The notes under the pieces were generated by a model. It searched no databases. It saw nothing but the letters and a program-made list of their open reading frames with translations, and had not been told where the DNA came from. From contig CAWAMD010000005.1 in the NCBI GenBank assembly GCA_963783045.1, positions 434,001 to 498,000 on the forward strand: DNA of 64,000 nt. Reading direction: 5' to 3'. The position numbers were made by a program, and so were the translations under genes. Source of the DNA: CAWAMD01 sp963783045. GTDB lineage: Bacteria > Actinomycetota > Nitriliruptoria > Nitriliruptorales > Nitriliruptoraceae. Positions 43,769 to 53,500 of this stretch are shown here, in pieces. Every line of letters begins with the position of its first letter. Within the stretch, counting starts at the first letter, position 1.

Positions 43769-44985
43769 GCACCGTTGTCTCGCCGGTTGCCCGACAGCCA
43801 CAGGGACAGATGGGCCGGTTCCAACGTCTCGGCGACCACCCCGGCCAGCCGAGACGTCACATCCTGCAGGTCGATGTCGCTCCGCAGCTGCTGGGCGAAC
43901 ACCTGGGTGGCGCGGGCGGCGTCGAACCTCGTCCGGTTGAACCGTCGGTCCACGAGCGTCTGCACGCGCCCCCGGACCGGTCGGAACAGCCCCGCGGCCG
44001 CCAGGGTCGCGGCCGCCACGGCCCAGGACGGTGCCCCCTTCGAGCCGACCCCGGCGCTCGCCGCGAGGACCACCGTCGAGTACATCCCCAGCAGCGCCGT
44101 GGTCACCAGCGCGTACGACAGCGTCCGGGAGACGATCCGGTCTATGTCGTAGAGCCGGTAGCGCAGGACCCCCAGACCGACGCCGACGGCCAGCCACAGG
44201 GGCGTGCCGAGGATGTCGGAGAGCACGGCGACGAGCTGGTTCGCCGGGAGGATCAGGCTGATGAGGATGCTCGGGACGGTGACCAGGATCACGAGACCCA
44301 GCCACTTCAGCTGCTGTCGTTCGACGCCGCGTGAGCGATGGAACCGCAGGAACAGCGCGCTCATCACGACGACCGCCCCCAGCAGGAACACCGGCACGAG
44401 GGCGTTGGCCACCGTGAGCACCGGGGCACTGATGCGCTCGTCGGCGCCGTCGACGGCGAGGGCCGGCGACCGGTACGCCCAGAACCCGACGCCGTAGAGG
44501 AACGTCATCAGGATCGACAACCAGAACGCGCTCGTCCCGACGAGACCGGAGAACCGTCCCGCAGGGCGGCCGTCGGGGAACCGGCTGAACGCCAAGGCGA
44601 GGAGCCCCATGGGCGGTAGCCAGGCCCAGAGTCCGACCCACGCGGCGACGGCTGACCACGGTAGGTCCCGCATCGTCCCGAGGTAGGCGTACGTCGCCCC
44701 TGCGTCGCTCAGGCCGCCGAAGACACCGACGCCGAGGAACATCCACCCGATCGGATGTGCGGGGAGTTTGCGAAGGATGATCGCGCCGACGATGGCGAAG
44801 ATGACGGGGTGGGCGAGCCACATGGCGTCGCCGAGAGGCATCGGCCGATGGGCGATGAAGCTGGTCGCCAACGTCACGCCGAGCAGCGTGAGCGTGAGCG
44901 TGAGCGTGCCGGCCGCGAGCGGCGGCGCGAGCCTCTGCCTGATCCGCGCCGACGGGTTCGGCAGGGAGTCGTCCGGGACCTCCAC
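43735..44985 (-). CDS. Multi-helix sensor-like membrane protein without kinase domain
   Basis: 416 residues. About eight hydrophobic segments span residues 20-300. A region RYRLYDIDRIVSRTLSYALVTTALLG and the linker VDRRFNRTRFDAARATQVFAQQLRSDIDL follow, the pattern seen at the N-terminus of certain actinobacterial histidine kinases. The kinase domains are absent; the protein ends within about 60 residues of that linker. It may be a truncated kinase or a stand-alone sensor. Convergent with the proline racemase homologue. The function is unknown. Confidence 0.6.
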   Translation of the reverse strand: MEVPDDSLPNPSARIRQRLAPPLAAGTLTLTLTLLGVTLATSFIAHRPMPLGDAMWLAHPVIFAIVGAIILRKLPAHPIGWMFLGVGVFGGLSDAGATYAYLGTMRDLPWSAVAAWVGLWAWLPPMGLLALAFSRFPDGRPAGRFSGLVGTSAFWLSILMTFLYGVGFWAYRSPALAVDGADERISAPVLTVANALVPVFLLGAVVVMSALFLRFHRSRGVERQQLKWLGLVILVTVPSILISLILPANQLVAVLSDILGTPLWLAVGVGLGVLRYRLYDIDRIVSRTLSYALVTTALLGMYSTVVLAASAGVGSKGAPSWAVAAATLAAAGLFRPVRGRVQTLVDRRFNRTRFDAARATQVFAQQLRSDIDLQDVTSRLAGVVAETLEPAHLSLWLSGNRRDNGAYGASSSQTPS

Positions 44986-45030
44986 ACGCCCTCCGTCGCC
45001 GCGATCACCGTCGGACGGAGCCTGTCATCC

Positions 45031-45690
45031 CTGCGCTACGGGCGCGTTACGGCGCTCCCACAGCTCCGGACTGTCGAGGCCGTGCTGGCGGCCGTGCACA
45101 CCTTGGGGTCGGTGGACCGCCAAATCGCCCAGGTCGTGATCGGGCTGATGCAGCAGATAGACGACGGGACCCTGGATCCGGAGCCGGTCGGGGTCGAGGC
45201 GCTGCTCGGGCTGCACACGTCCTGGACCCGAGCGGACCGGCGCATGCTGATCACCGCCGCGGACCGGCTGCGTCGGCTGCCGGTCACGGCGGTCCATTTC
45301 GCCGAAGGCCGGCTGTCGTGGGGCCAGGTCCGCCGGATCGTGCTGGCGTCGACGAGCCTGCGCCGTGAGGGGCTGGCGGAGCTGGACGCGGTCATCGACC
45401 GTGAGCTGCGTGAGCGGCCGGGCCAGGACCCGGCGGCGGGCTGCCCTCCGACACCGACCTGGCCGACGAGGATGCGGTGAGGGTGGTGGCGGGCCAGGGC
45501 CGGGCCCGCCGGCGTGGCGAGGCGCTCGTGCGGCTGTGCGAGACCGCTCCCACCCTGACCGGGAGGCTGGTCGATCAGCTGTCCTGCGACGCGACCATCA
45601 CCCCCATCCTCGTCCGCGACGGGGTCCCGGTTGCTGTCGGCACCGGCCGACTGGTGCGACACCACAACACGAGCACGCGTGCGTTGGGAC
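45031..45690 (+). pseudogene. DUF222 (13E12-type) gene fragment
   Basis: A DUF222 domain is readable: RTVEAVLAAVHTLGSVDRQIAQVV, TRADRRMLITAADRLRRLP, FAEGRLSWGQVRRIVLAS. A frame change near 45430 follows, after which DTDLADEDAVRVVAGQGRARRRGEALVRL continues in a second frame to about 45650. The HNH endonuclease domain that normally ends these proteins is missing and no clear start codon is seen. DUF222-HNH genes are repeated and mobile-like in actinobacteria. The octamer seen at the other frameshifts is absent here, so this looks like true decay. Boundaries are approximate. Confidence 0.6.
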
Positions 45691-45829
45691 AACGGCGCCG
45701 GGCGGCCGCTGGACCGGCCGGACGGGGCGCGGGGAACGCGGGCCGTGCGGGCGTCCGGGGGAACGGCACGCAGCGCTCCCACGCGCGCGGTATGACCGAT
45801 CCGAGCCCAGGGGAAGGCACGGACCGCCC

Positions 45830-46993
45830 ATGATGCACCTCGATGACGACCTGCGCACCGTCCAGGCGGAGACCCGGGCCTTCGCGACCGAACGGGTCCT
45901 GCCGGCAGCCAACGAGCACGACCGCCGCGCCGAGGACGTCCCCGACGCCCTGATCGACGAGCTGGCACGGAGCGGCTACTTCGGGGCGACCATCCCGAAG
46001 GAGCACGGCGGCATGGGCCTGAGCATGCTCGGCTACAGCCTCGTGATCGAGGAGCTGTCACGCGCCTGGATGAGCGTCGCGAGCATCGTCGGGCGCGGCA
46101 ACGCGATCCTCGACGACCACCTCACCACCGACGAGGAGCGCGAGCGCTACCTCCCGCGGATCGCGGCCGGCGACCTCGTCTGCGCGTTCGCGCTGTCGGA
46201 GGAACGCGCGGGCTCCAACGTCGCCAACCTCGACTGCCGCGCCGAGCAGACCGCCGACGGCTGGGTCGTGAACGGTACGAAGAAATGGTGCGGCTTCGCA
46301 CGCCGGGCGGACGCGATCCTCCTGTTCGCCCGCACCGACGATCCGCCCGAGGACGCCACCCACCGCGGTATCTCGGCGTTCCTCGTCGCCAAGGAGCGAG
46401 GCCGCTTCCCGGATGGCCTGTCCGGCGAGCCCGTCGACAAGATCGGGTACCACGGAATCACGACGTGGAAGCTGGCCTTCGACGGGCTCGAGCTGCCGTC
46501 CGACGCGCTGCTGGGCGAGCGGGGCGAGGCGTTCTACGGGATCATGGCCGGCCTGGACCGCAAGCGCGTCTACACGGCCGCCCGGGCCCTCGGGCTCGCA
46601 CGGGGAGGGCTGGAGGACGCGCTCGGCTACGCCACCGACCGCGAGCAGTTCGACCGGGAGCTGGCCGACTTCCAGGCCATCCGGTTCCTGCTCGCCGACA
46701 GCGCCACCCGTCTGGAGGCCGCCCGGGCGCTCACCCATCAGGCCGCCCGCGCGATCGACCGCGGCGAGCCGGTCGCCCGGACGGCGGCCATGGCGAAGCT
46801 CTTCGCCACCGAGGCGGCCGAGCAGATCACCCGCGACGCCATGCAGGTCCACGGCGGCAACGGCTACACCTACGACTTCCCGGTGCAGCGCCACTGGCGC
46901 GACGCCCGTCTGACCACGATCTTCGAGGGCACCTCGGAGATCCAGCGGCGCATCGTCGCCGACCGGCTCATCGAGGACGGGCTGCTGGACTGA
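45830..46993 (+). CDS. Acyl-CoA dehydrogenase
   Basis: 387 residues, full length for the family. CAFALSEERAGSNVANLDC is the FAD and substrate strand. RKRVYTAARALGLARGGLEDALGYATDREQFDREL and QVHGGNGYTYDFPVQRHWRDARLTTIFEGTSEIQRRIVADRL are the C-terminal signatures, with the catalytic Glu in the FEGTSE segment. It oxidises an acyl-CoA to its enoyl form, passing electrons to ETF. The substrate chain length cannot be told. GGGGAAGG lies before the paired ATGs at 45830 and 45833. No other beta-oxidation gene is nearby. Confidence 0.9.
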   Translation: MMHLDDDLRTVQAETRAFATERVLPAANEHDRRAEDVPDALIDELARSGYFGATIPKEHGGMGLSMLGYSLVIEELSRAWMSVASIVGRGNAILDDHLTTDEERERYLPRIAAGDLVCAFALSEERAGSNVANLDCRAEQTADGWVVNGTKKWCGFARRADAILLFARTDDPPEDATHRGISAFLVAKERGRFPDGLSGEPVDKIGYHGITTWKLAFDGLELPSDALLGERGEAFYGIMAGLDRKRVYTAARALGLARGGLEDALGYATDREQFDRELADFQAIRFLLADSATRLEAARALTHQAARAIDRGEPVARTAAMAKLFATEAAEQITRDAMQVHGGNGYTYDFPVQRHWRDARLTTIFEGTSEIQRRIVADRLIEDGLLD

Positions 46994-47181
46994 GCGCTCG
47001 CCGGCCGCCGGTCGGCCGTCACCGAAGCCGGCGACTTCTCCTGTCCGTCCGGCCAGCGGTTGGCGGTCACATGCGACGCCTGACCTGCCACCGTCGAGTG
47101 CGGGCCGTCATCCCGCCCCCACGCCATGTCACGCCGGCGGGTGTCCCCGACCCGACACGCGCACGACCCGCAGGAGCATCG

Positions 47182-50100
47182 ATGGCCAGCGACGCCGCAC
47201 CACCCCCCGCGACTCGACGGCAGGTCACGGTCCCCGCTCACGCTGACGCGCCCGGGATGTCGTCGGTGGCGGACATCGACGCCGACGGCCTGTTCGAGGC
47301 CCTCGCCGACGATCTCGAGGGGGAGGTCCGCTTCGACACGGCCACGCTCGGCCTCTACGCCACCGACTCGTCGAACTTCCGCCAGGTCCCCATCGGCGTC
47401 GTGCTGCCCCGCACCATCGACGACGTCGTCGCGACCCACCGGATCTGCCGCGAGTACCACGCCCCGATCCTCAACCGCGGCGGCGGCACGAGCCTGTCGG
47501 GGGAGACCGTCAACTACGCCGTCGTCATCGACCACTCGAAGTACCTGCGCGGGATGGGCGAGGTCGACACCGACAACCGGCTCGTCACCGTCGAGCCCGG
47601 CGCGATCAACGAGCACGTGAACATCCACACCGGCCAGCACGGGCTCGTCTTCGGCCCCGACCCGTCCTCCCACGCCTACTGCACCATCGGCGGGAACGTC
47701 GGCAACAACTCCTGCGGGATCCACTCGGTCCAGGCGCAGCACTACGGCCCCGGCCCGCGCACCTCCGACAACGTCGAGTCGATGGAGATCGTCACCTACG
47801 ACGGCGTGCGGATGACGGTCGGACCGACGAGCGACGAGGAGTACGACCGGATCCAGGCCGAGGGCGGCCGCAAGGCCGAGATCTACCGGCAGCTGAAGGA
47901 TCTGCGCGACCGCTACGCCGACCTGATCCGGGAGCGCTACGCCAGCGTCGAGGAGGTCCCCCGCCGGGTGTCGGGCTACAACCTCGACGAGCTGCTGCCC
48001 GAGAAGGGCTTCAACGTCGCCCGCGCGCTGGTCGGCACGGAGGGCACCTGCGCCACCGCGCTGACCGTCACCCTGAAGCTCACCCCGGCACTGCTCGAGC
48101 GGGCGCTCGTGGTCGTCGCCTACGACGACATCTGCCAGGCCGGATCCCACATCCCCGAGATCATGCAGTTCCAGCCCATCGGGCTCGAGGCGATCGACCA
48201 TCAGCTGTTCGAGGACGAGTCGCTCGAGCACATGCACACCGCCGGGCTCGACCGGCTGCCCCACCCCGGTCGCAACGCCTGGCTGCTCGTCCAGTTCGGT
48301 GCCGACGACGGCGACGAGGCCGAGCGGCAGGCCCGCGAGCTCGTCCGCTACCTCCGCGAGCAGCAGGGCCTCGAGGACGAGCGCATCACCCTGTACGAGT
48401 CCGAGCAGCTCGGCGGCGACACCGAGAAGATCTGGCAGGTCCGCGAGGGCGGCCTCGGCGCCACCGCGTTCCCGCCCGACGGCAAGGACCACTGGCCGGG
48501 CTGGGAGGACTCCGCCGTTCCACCGAACCGCGTCGGCGAGTACCTGCAGGATCTCAAGGAGCTCTACGAGAAGTACGACTACGCGGGCGCCATCTACGGC
48601 CACCTCGGCCAGGGCTGCATCCACTCCCGCATCTCGTTCGACCTGCGGACCCCGAAGGGCATCGCGAGCTACCGGGCGTTCATGGAGGAAGCCGCCGACC
48701 TCGTCGTCTCCTACGGCGGGTCGCTCTCCGGCGAGCACGGCGACGGCCAGCAGCGGGCCGAGCTCCTCGAGAAGCAGTACGGACCTGAGCTCGTCGAGGC
48801 CATGCGCGAGTTCAAGGCCATCTGGGATCCCGAGTGGAAGATGAACCCGGGCAAGGTCGTCGAGCCCTACCGGATGGACGAGAACCTCAAGCTCGGCGTC
48901 GACTACAACCCGCCCCGCCCGCCGACGAAGTTCGCCTACGCGCAGGACGGCGGGGACTTCGCCCACGCGACGGTCCGCTGTGTCGGTGTCGGCAAGTGCC
49001 GGACGCCCAACGGCGTCGACGTGATGTGCCCGAGCTACATGGTCACCCAGGAGGAGAAGCACACGACGCGCGGCCGGGCGCGCCTGCTCTTCGAGATGCT
49101 CGAGGGCGAGGTCATCACCGACGGCTGGGAGTCCGAGGAGGTCTTCGACGCCCTCGACCTGTGCCTGGCCTGCAAGGGCTGCACGAACGACTGCCCCGTC
49201 AACGTCGACATGCCCACCTACAAGGCCGAGTTTCTCTACCACCACTACAAGAGCCCGTCCCGCCGGCGCCCCCGCTACGCCTACGCCTTCGGGTTCATCG
49301 ACCAGGCGGCGCGGGTCGCCAACCGGTTCCCGGAGCTCGCGAACCTCGTGACCCAGACCCCGGGCCTGTCGCGGCTGGCGAAGCTCGCCGGCGGGATCGA
49401 CCGGCAGCGCAGCCTCCCCGAGTTCGCCCCGATGTCCCTGCAGCAGTGGTTCGCCAGGCGCGGCGGCACCACGAACCCGACCGGGCCGAAGGTCATCCTG
49501 TGGCCCGACACGTTCAACAACTTCCTGCACACCCACGTCGGCGTCGCCTGCGTCGAGGCGCTCGAGGAGGCCGGCTGGCGCGTCGAGATGCCGACCTCGC
49601 ACGTGTGCTGCGGACGGCCGCTCTACGACTACGGCTTCCTCGACATGGCCGAGCGCTACCTGAAGCGGACCCTGGACGTGCTGCGCGATGACATCCGCGC
49701 CGGCGTACCGGTCGTCGGGATCGAGCCGTCCTGCCTCGCCGTCTTCAAGGACGAGCTCACCGGCGTGCTGCCGCACGACAACGACGCGCAGCGGCTGGCG
49801 GGCAACGCCTACCACTTCGCCGAGTTCTTCGAGGAGCACGACATCGACCTGCCCCGCCTCGACCGCGAGGCGTTGCTGTGGGGCCACTGCCACCACAAGG
49901 CCACCGGCGGGATGGGACCCGAGCAGTCGGTGCTGGCCGACCGCATGGGCCTCGAGGTCGAGGAGGTCACCGGCGGGTGCTGTGGGCTGGCCGGCTCCTG
50001 GGGCTTCGAGGACGGCAAGTACGAGATGTCGATGGACATCGGGGACGAGGCGCTGCTGCCGGCCGTCCGCGACGCCGCCGCCGACGGCGTCATCATCGCG

Positions 50101-50370
50101 AACGGCTTCTCCTGCAAGACCCAGATCGAGGCGGGCGACACCAATCGCCGGGCGCTGCACGTCGCCGAGGTCATGAAGCTCGCCCGCGAGCACGGCCCCG
50201 ACGGACCGCTCGGCGGCTATCCGGAGACGCAGCTCTCGCTCGAGCGCCCGACCCCGAGCCTGGCCGTCCGCGTCGGGCGCACGGTCGGCGGGCTGGCGCT
50301 CGCCGGTGCGGCTGCGGCCGGCGCCGCGGCGGCCGGCTGGGCCGCGTTCCGGCGCCTCTCGACCGACTGA
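47182..50370 (+). CDS. FAD- and Fe-S-binding oxidoreductase (D-lactate dehydrogenase-like) with C-terminal membrane helix
   Basis: 1062 residues. An FAD-binding-4 domain (about 65-290, NRGGGTSLSGETVNYAVVID and AYCTIGGNVGNNSCGIH) is followed by the FAD-oxidase C domain (ATLTLK to EHGDGQQRAELLEKQYG). Then come a two-cluster ferredoxin segment (CVGVGKCRTPNGVDVMCP and CLACKGCTNDCPVNVDMP, about 600-680) and CCG domains (HVCCGRPLYDYGFLD, GCCGLAGSWGFE). The last 30 residues are an Ala/Gly-rich hydrophobic helix ending RRLSTD, likely a membrane anchor. It resembles the fused Dld/GlcD-GlcF enzymes that oxidise 2-hydroxy acids into the quinone pool. CAGGAG precedes the ATG. Confidence 0.88.
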   Translation: MASDAAPPPATRRQVTVPAHADAPGMSSVADIDADGLFEALADDLEGEVRFDTATLGLYATDSSNFRQVPIGVVLPRTIDDVVATHRICREYHAPILNRGGGTSLSGETVNYAVVIDHSKYLRGMGEVDTDNRLVTVEPGAINEHVNIHTGQHGLVFGPDPSSHAYCTIGGNVGNNSCGIHSVQAQHYGPGPRTSDNVESMEIVTYDGVRMTVGPTSDEEYDRIQAEGGRKAEIYRQLKDLRDRYADLIRERYASVEEVPRRVSGYNLDELLPEKGFNVARALVGTEGTCATALTVTLKLTPALLERALVVVAYDDICQAGSHIPEIMQFQPIGLEAIDHQLFEDESLEHMHTAGLDRLPHPGRNAWLLVQFGADDGDEAERQARELVRYLREQQGLEDERITLYESEQLGGDTEKIWQVREGGLGATAFPPDGKDHWPGWEDSAVPPNRVGEYLQDLKELYEKYDYAGAIYGHLGQGCIHSRISFDLRTPKGIASYRAFMEEAADLVVSYGGSLSGEHGDGQQRAELLEKQYGPELVEAMREFKAIWDPEWKMNPGKVVEPYRMDENLKLGVDYNPPRPPTKFAYAQDGGDFAHATVRCVGVGKCRTPNGVDVMCPSYMVTQEEKHTTRGRARLLFEMLEGEVITDGWESEEVFDALDLCLACKGCTNDCPVNVDMPTYKAEFLYHHYKSPSRRRPRYAYAFGFIDQAARVANRFPELANLVTQTPGLSRLAKLAGGIDRQRSLPEFAPMSLQQWFARRGGTTNPTGPKVILWPDTFNNFLHTHVGVACVEALEEAGWRVEMPTSHVCCGRPLYDYGFLDMAERYLKRTLDVLRDDIRAGVPVVGIEPSCLAVFKDELTGVLPHDNDAQRLAGNAYHFAEFFEEHDIDLPRLDREALLWGHCHHKATGGMGPEQSVLADRMGLEVEEVTGGCCGLAGSWGFEDGKYEMSMDIGDEALLPAVRDAAADGVIIANGFSCKTQIEAGDTNRRALHVAEVMKLAREHGPDGPLGGYPETQLSLERPTPSLAVRVGRTVGGLALAGAAAAGAAAAGWAAFRRLSTD

Positions 50371-50389
50371 CCCGAGCCGACCCCCAGAA

Positions 50390-50515
50390 AGCGTGCGGCG
50401 TCATCCCGCTGACGTCGGTACAACGCCGCACGTATCCCGAGGGGCGCGTCCCCCGTCAGAAGCGTGCGGCGTCATCCCGCTGACGTCGGTACAACGCCGC
50501 ACGTATCCCGAGGGG
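50390..50515. repeat. Two identical 55-bp repeats, each able to form a hairpin
   Basis: Bases 50390-50444 and 50461-50515 are identical by eye and spaced 71 bases apart. In each, CGTGCGGCGT pairs perfectly with ACGCCGCACG across a 21-base loop that contains TGACGTCGG. They fill most of the 166 bases between two convergent genes. They could serve as a double terminator, or be copies of a dispersed palindromic element (REP/BIME-like). Confidence 0.75.
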
Positions 50516-50536
50516 GGCGCACTTCCCGTGCAGGGA

Positions 50537-53500
50537 TCACAGGCGATGCCGGCGCCGGCGCAGCGCGCCGCCGGCGCCGAGCAGCGACAGGCCGAGCAGC
50601 GCGAGCCCGCCACCCGTGGTGGGCAGCGGCGCGCCGGCGGCCGCGGTGTCGCCCGCCGGAACGGCGGGGGAGCCGGCGGACGCCGTGCCACCCCGCGCCC
50701 CGGCACCCAGCACGACCGGCCGGGACCGCAGGCCGGCGTCGTCGACCGACCAGATCGTCACGCGCGTCGTCCCGGCGGGAACCGCGACCGACAGCGGCGC
50801 ACCGGCGGACAGGTCCGTGTCCTCGGCACGCAGGGTCGTGATCTCACCACGGCCGCTGCCGGTGCGCGCGTCCACGACCACCTGCGCCGGCGCCCCGACG
50901 TACCAGTCGTCGCCGGGGGAGAGGAACGTCACCGCGCGGTCGCCCGGGCGCCACTGCGCGTCGCGTGCGACACCCGGCGGACGCGTGTCGGTCCCGTAGC
51001 GGCCCGTGTTCCAGTCGTCGTGGTTCCAGGACCACCACTGGTCGTTCGCGTCGGCACGGCCGTCGGTGCGCCACACGAAGAGCTGCCCCTCGCGGGTGGC
51101 GGCGACGAGCTCGACGCGGCCGTCGCCGTCGAGGTCGCCGACGGTCGGCGACCAGAGGTTCCAGCCGGTGTGCCACTTCGGGAACCCGGGGGCCTGCGAG
51201 CCGTCGGAGCGGTAGGCGTGCACGGTGTTGGTGTCGCCGCCGTCGATGATCTCGGCGTTGCCGTCGCCGTCCACGTCGGCGAACAGCGGTCCACCGAGGA
51301 AGTTGAGGCCCTGGTAGGTGGCCGGGAAGCCCGGCCGGGACGCGCCCGACGCCGCGTCGAAGGCCCGCTCGAACCCCAGGATGGGTAGCCCCGCCCCGGT
51401 CAGCAGCAGCCCGGAGGCGATCGAGGCAGCACCCGAGCCGGTCTGCGCGAAGGTCAGCCGCCCGTCGACCGTCCCGAACGCCCCGGTCGTCGTAAAGCCG
51501 ACCACCGTGTCGCCGGGCAGGTTCTGCAGCACGTCGCCGACCGACGACGCGTCCTGGCGGGGCAGGAAGCCCGGGTCGATCCCGGCGTTGCCCGCGTAGA
51601 CCCGCTGGACCGACCCGTCGCCGTCGATCACCGACGGCCAGGTGAACAGCGGGTTCGTCACCGCCTCGTCCGCACCGTCGCCGTCCACGTCGGCGACGGA
51701 CACGCCGGCGACACCCTCGGTGACGAACTCCTGCGCCGAGCCGTAGAACATCGCCACGGCCTCGAGCGTCGCCGGCCAGCCCGCGACCGGGGAGCCGTCG
51801 GCGTGGTAGGCCATGACGTTGCCGGCGCCGAGCGGCTGCAGGTCGGCGCCGCGGGTCTCGCCGTACTGGGTCTTGACGACGATCTCGGCGGTGCCGTCGC
51901 CGTCGAGGTCGGCGATCGCGGGGGTCACCTCGAGCTTCTCGTCCTGCACGACGAACCGGCCGGGTCCGGGCTGGTGGTCCGCGGGGAGCTCGACCTTCAC
52001 CGGCCAGCCGGGCGCCTCCGTGCCGTCGGCGGTCAGCACGTGCAGGTGGCCGTCCCAGGCGGCCTGGACGATCTCGAGCCCGCCGTCGCCGTCGACGTCC
52101 CACAGGACGGGCGACGCGAACGCGCCGACCGCGGGCGGGCGGGCGTAGTGCTCGGCGGGCCGGGGGATGGCCGGCTTCGTGACATCCGTGTCGAGCGTCA
52201 CCGGGAAGCCGTCCACCCGGCTGCCGTCGGCATGGAACGCGTACACCTTCCCGCTGGTGGAGGTGATGACGATCTCGGGGACGCCGTCACCGTCGAGGTC
52301 GCCGACGGCCGGCGGCGCCGGCGCCGGGTCGTGTCCGGGGTCGATGCCGTGGGTGGGCCCGTCGGTCGCCACCGGGTCGAGCGCCACCGGGAAGCCGCGC
52401 AGCTCACACGACAGCCGCCCGTGCACCCGAGGGCAGCCGCCCGCGGCGAACGGGTCCAGCGCGTGCACCATCCCGCCGGTGTCGGCGACGACGATCTGCA
52501 GCCGCCCGAGCCCGGCGAGGTCGGCGAGCACGGGCTGGGCGTCGCCGCCGACCTCGGCCAGCTGCACCGGAAAGCCGGGCAGCCAGTCGGGGTCGTGGTG
52601 GGCGTAGATGGCGCGACGGTCGATGCCCTGGCGCCCCTCGGCGTCGGTGACCACGAGACGGAAGGTCACGGCGTTGCGCTCGGCGGTCTCGTAGGTCTTC
52701 GTCTGTGAGATCTCGTGCGGCCGGGTCGCCAGCTCGGTCGGGATCCTCCCCGTGTCGAAGGTGGCCTGCACCGTCCGCGCCGTCGTCCCGGTTCCCGACG
52801 CGAAGGTCCGCCACGCGTCGGCGGTCGGCTGCGGGCCGGGCGCCCACTGCAGCTCCCAGCGGTAGCCCGACGATCGGTCGGCACGGACCTCGCCGGTGAC
52901 CTCCAGCGACGCGGGGGTGGTCGGGTCCACGAGCGTGTACCAGCGGGGCCCGGTGATCATCGCGACCGGCGGGATCGCCCCGTCGTGGATGAGCTGGAGC
53001 GCCGTGTGCACGTTGGGCCGGCCGTAGCCGTACTGCAGGTCCCAGCCGTCCTGGTTCGGCCACGGGTTCGCCGGATCCGACACGTCCGACGAGGCGGCCC
53101 GCACGACCTGGATCGCCTCGGGGCCGTCGAGCGGGTGGTCGATCAGGCCCTGCTCGGCGGCGTCCTTGCCGTAGGAGAGGACCATCGCCATGACCCCGCC
53201 GAGGGTCGGCGTGGCCTCGGAGGTGGTCCCTCCCTGGGCGGCGACGGTGAACACGTTCTGGGTTCCCCAGGACGTGAACCCGGACCGGACCCGGTAGCTC
53301 AGCGTCGCCGCGTTCGCCGCACCCTCGGCGTTGTCGAGCCCGATCGAGTTCGCGACCATCGCGTTGCCGGGCAGCACGTAGGGGTGGAACTGCCCACCCT
53401 GGTGGTCCTGGGAGTCGAAGTCGTTCGACGCCTCGACGATCACGACGCCGCGGTCGCGCAGCTGCTCGATGACGCGCTCGAGGAACGGGGAGTAGCCGAG

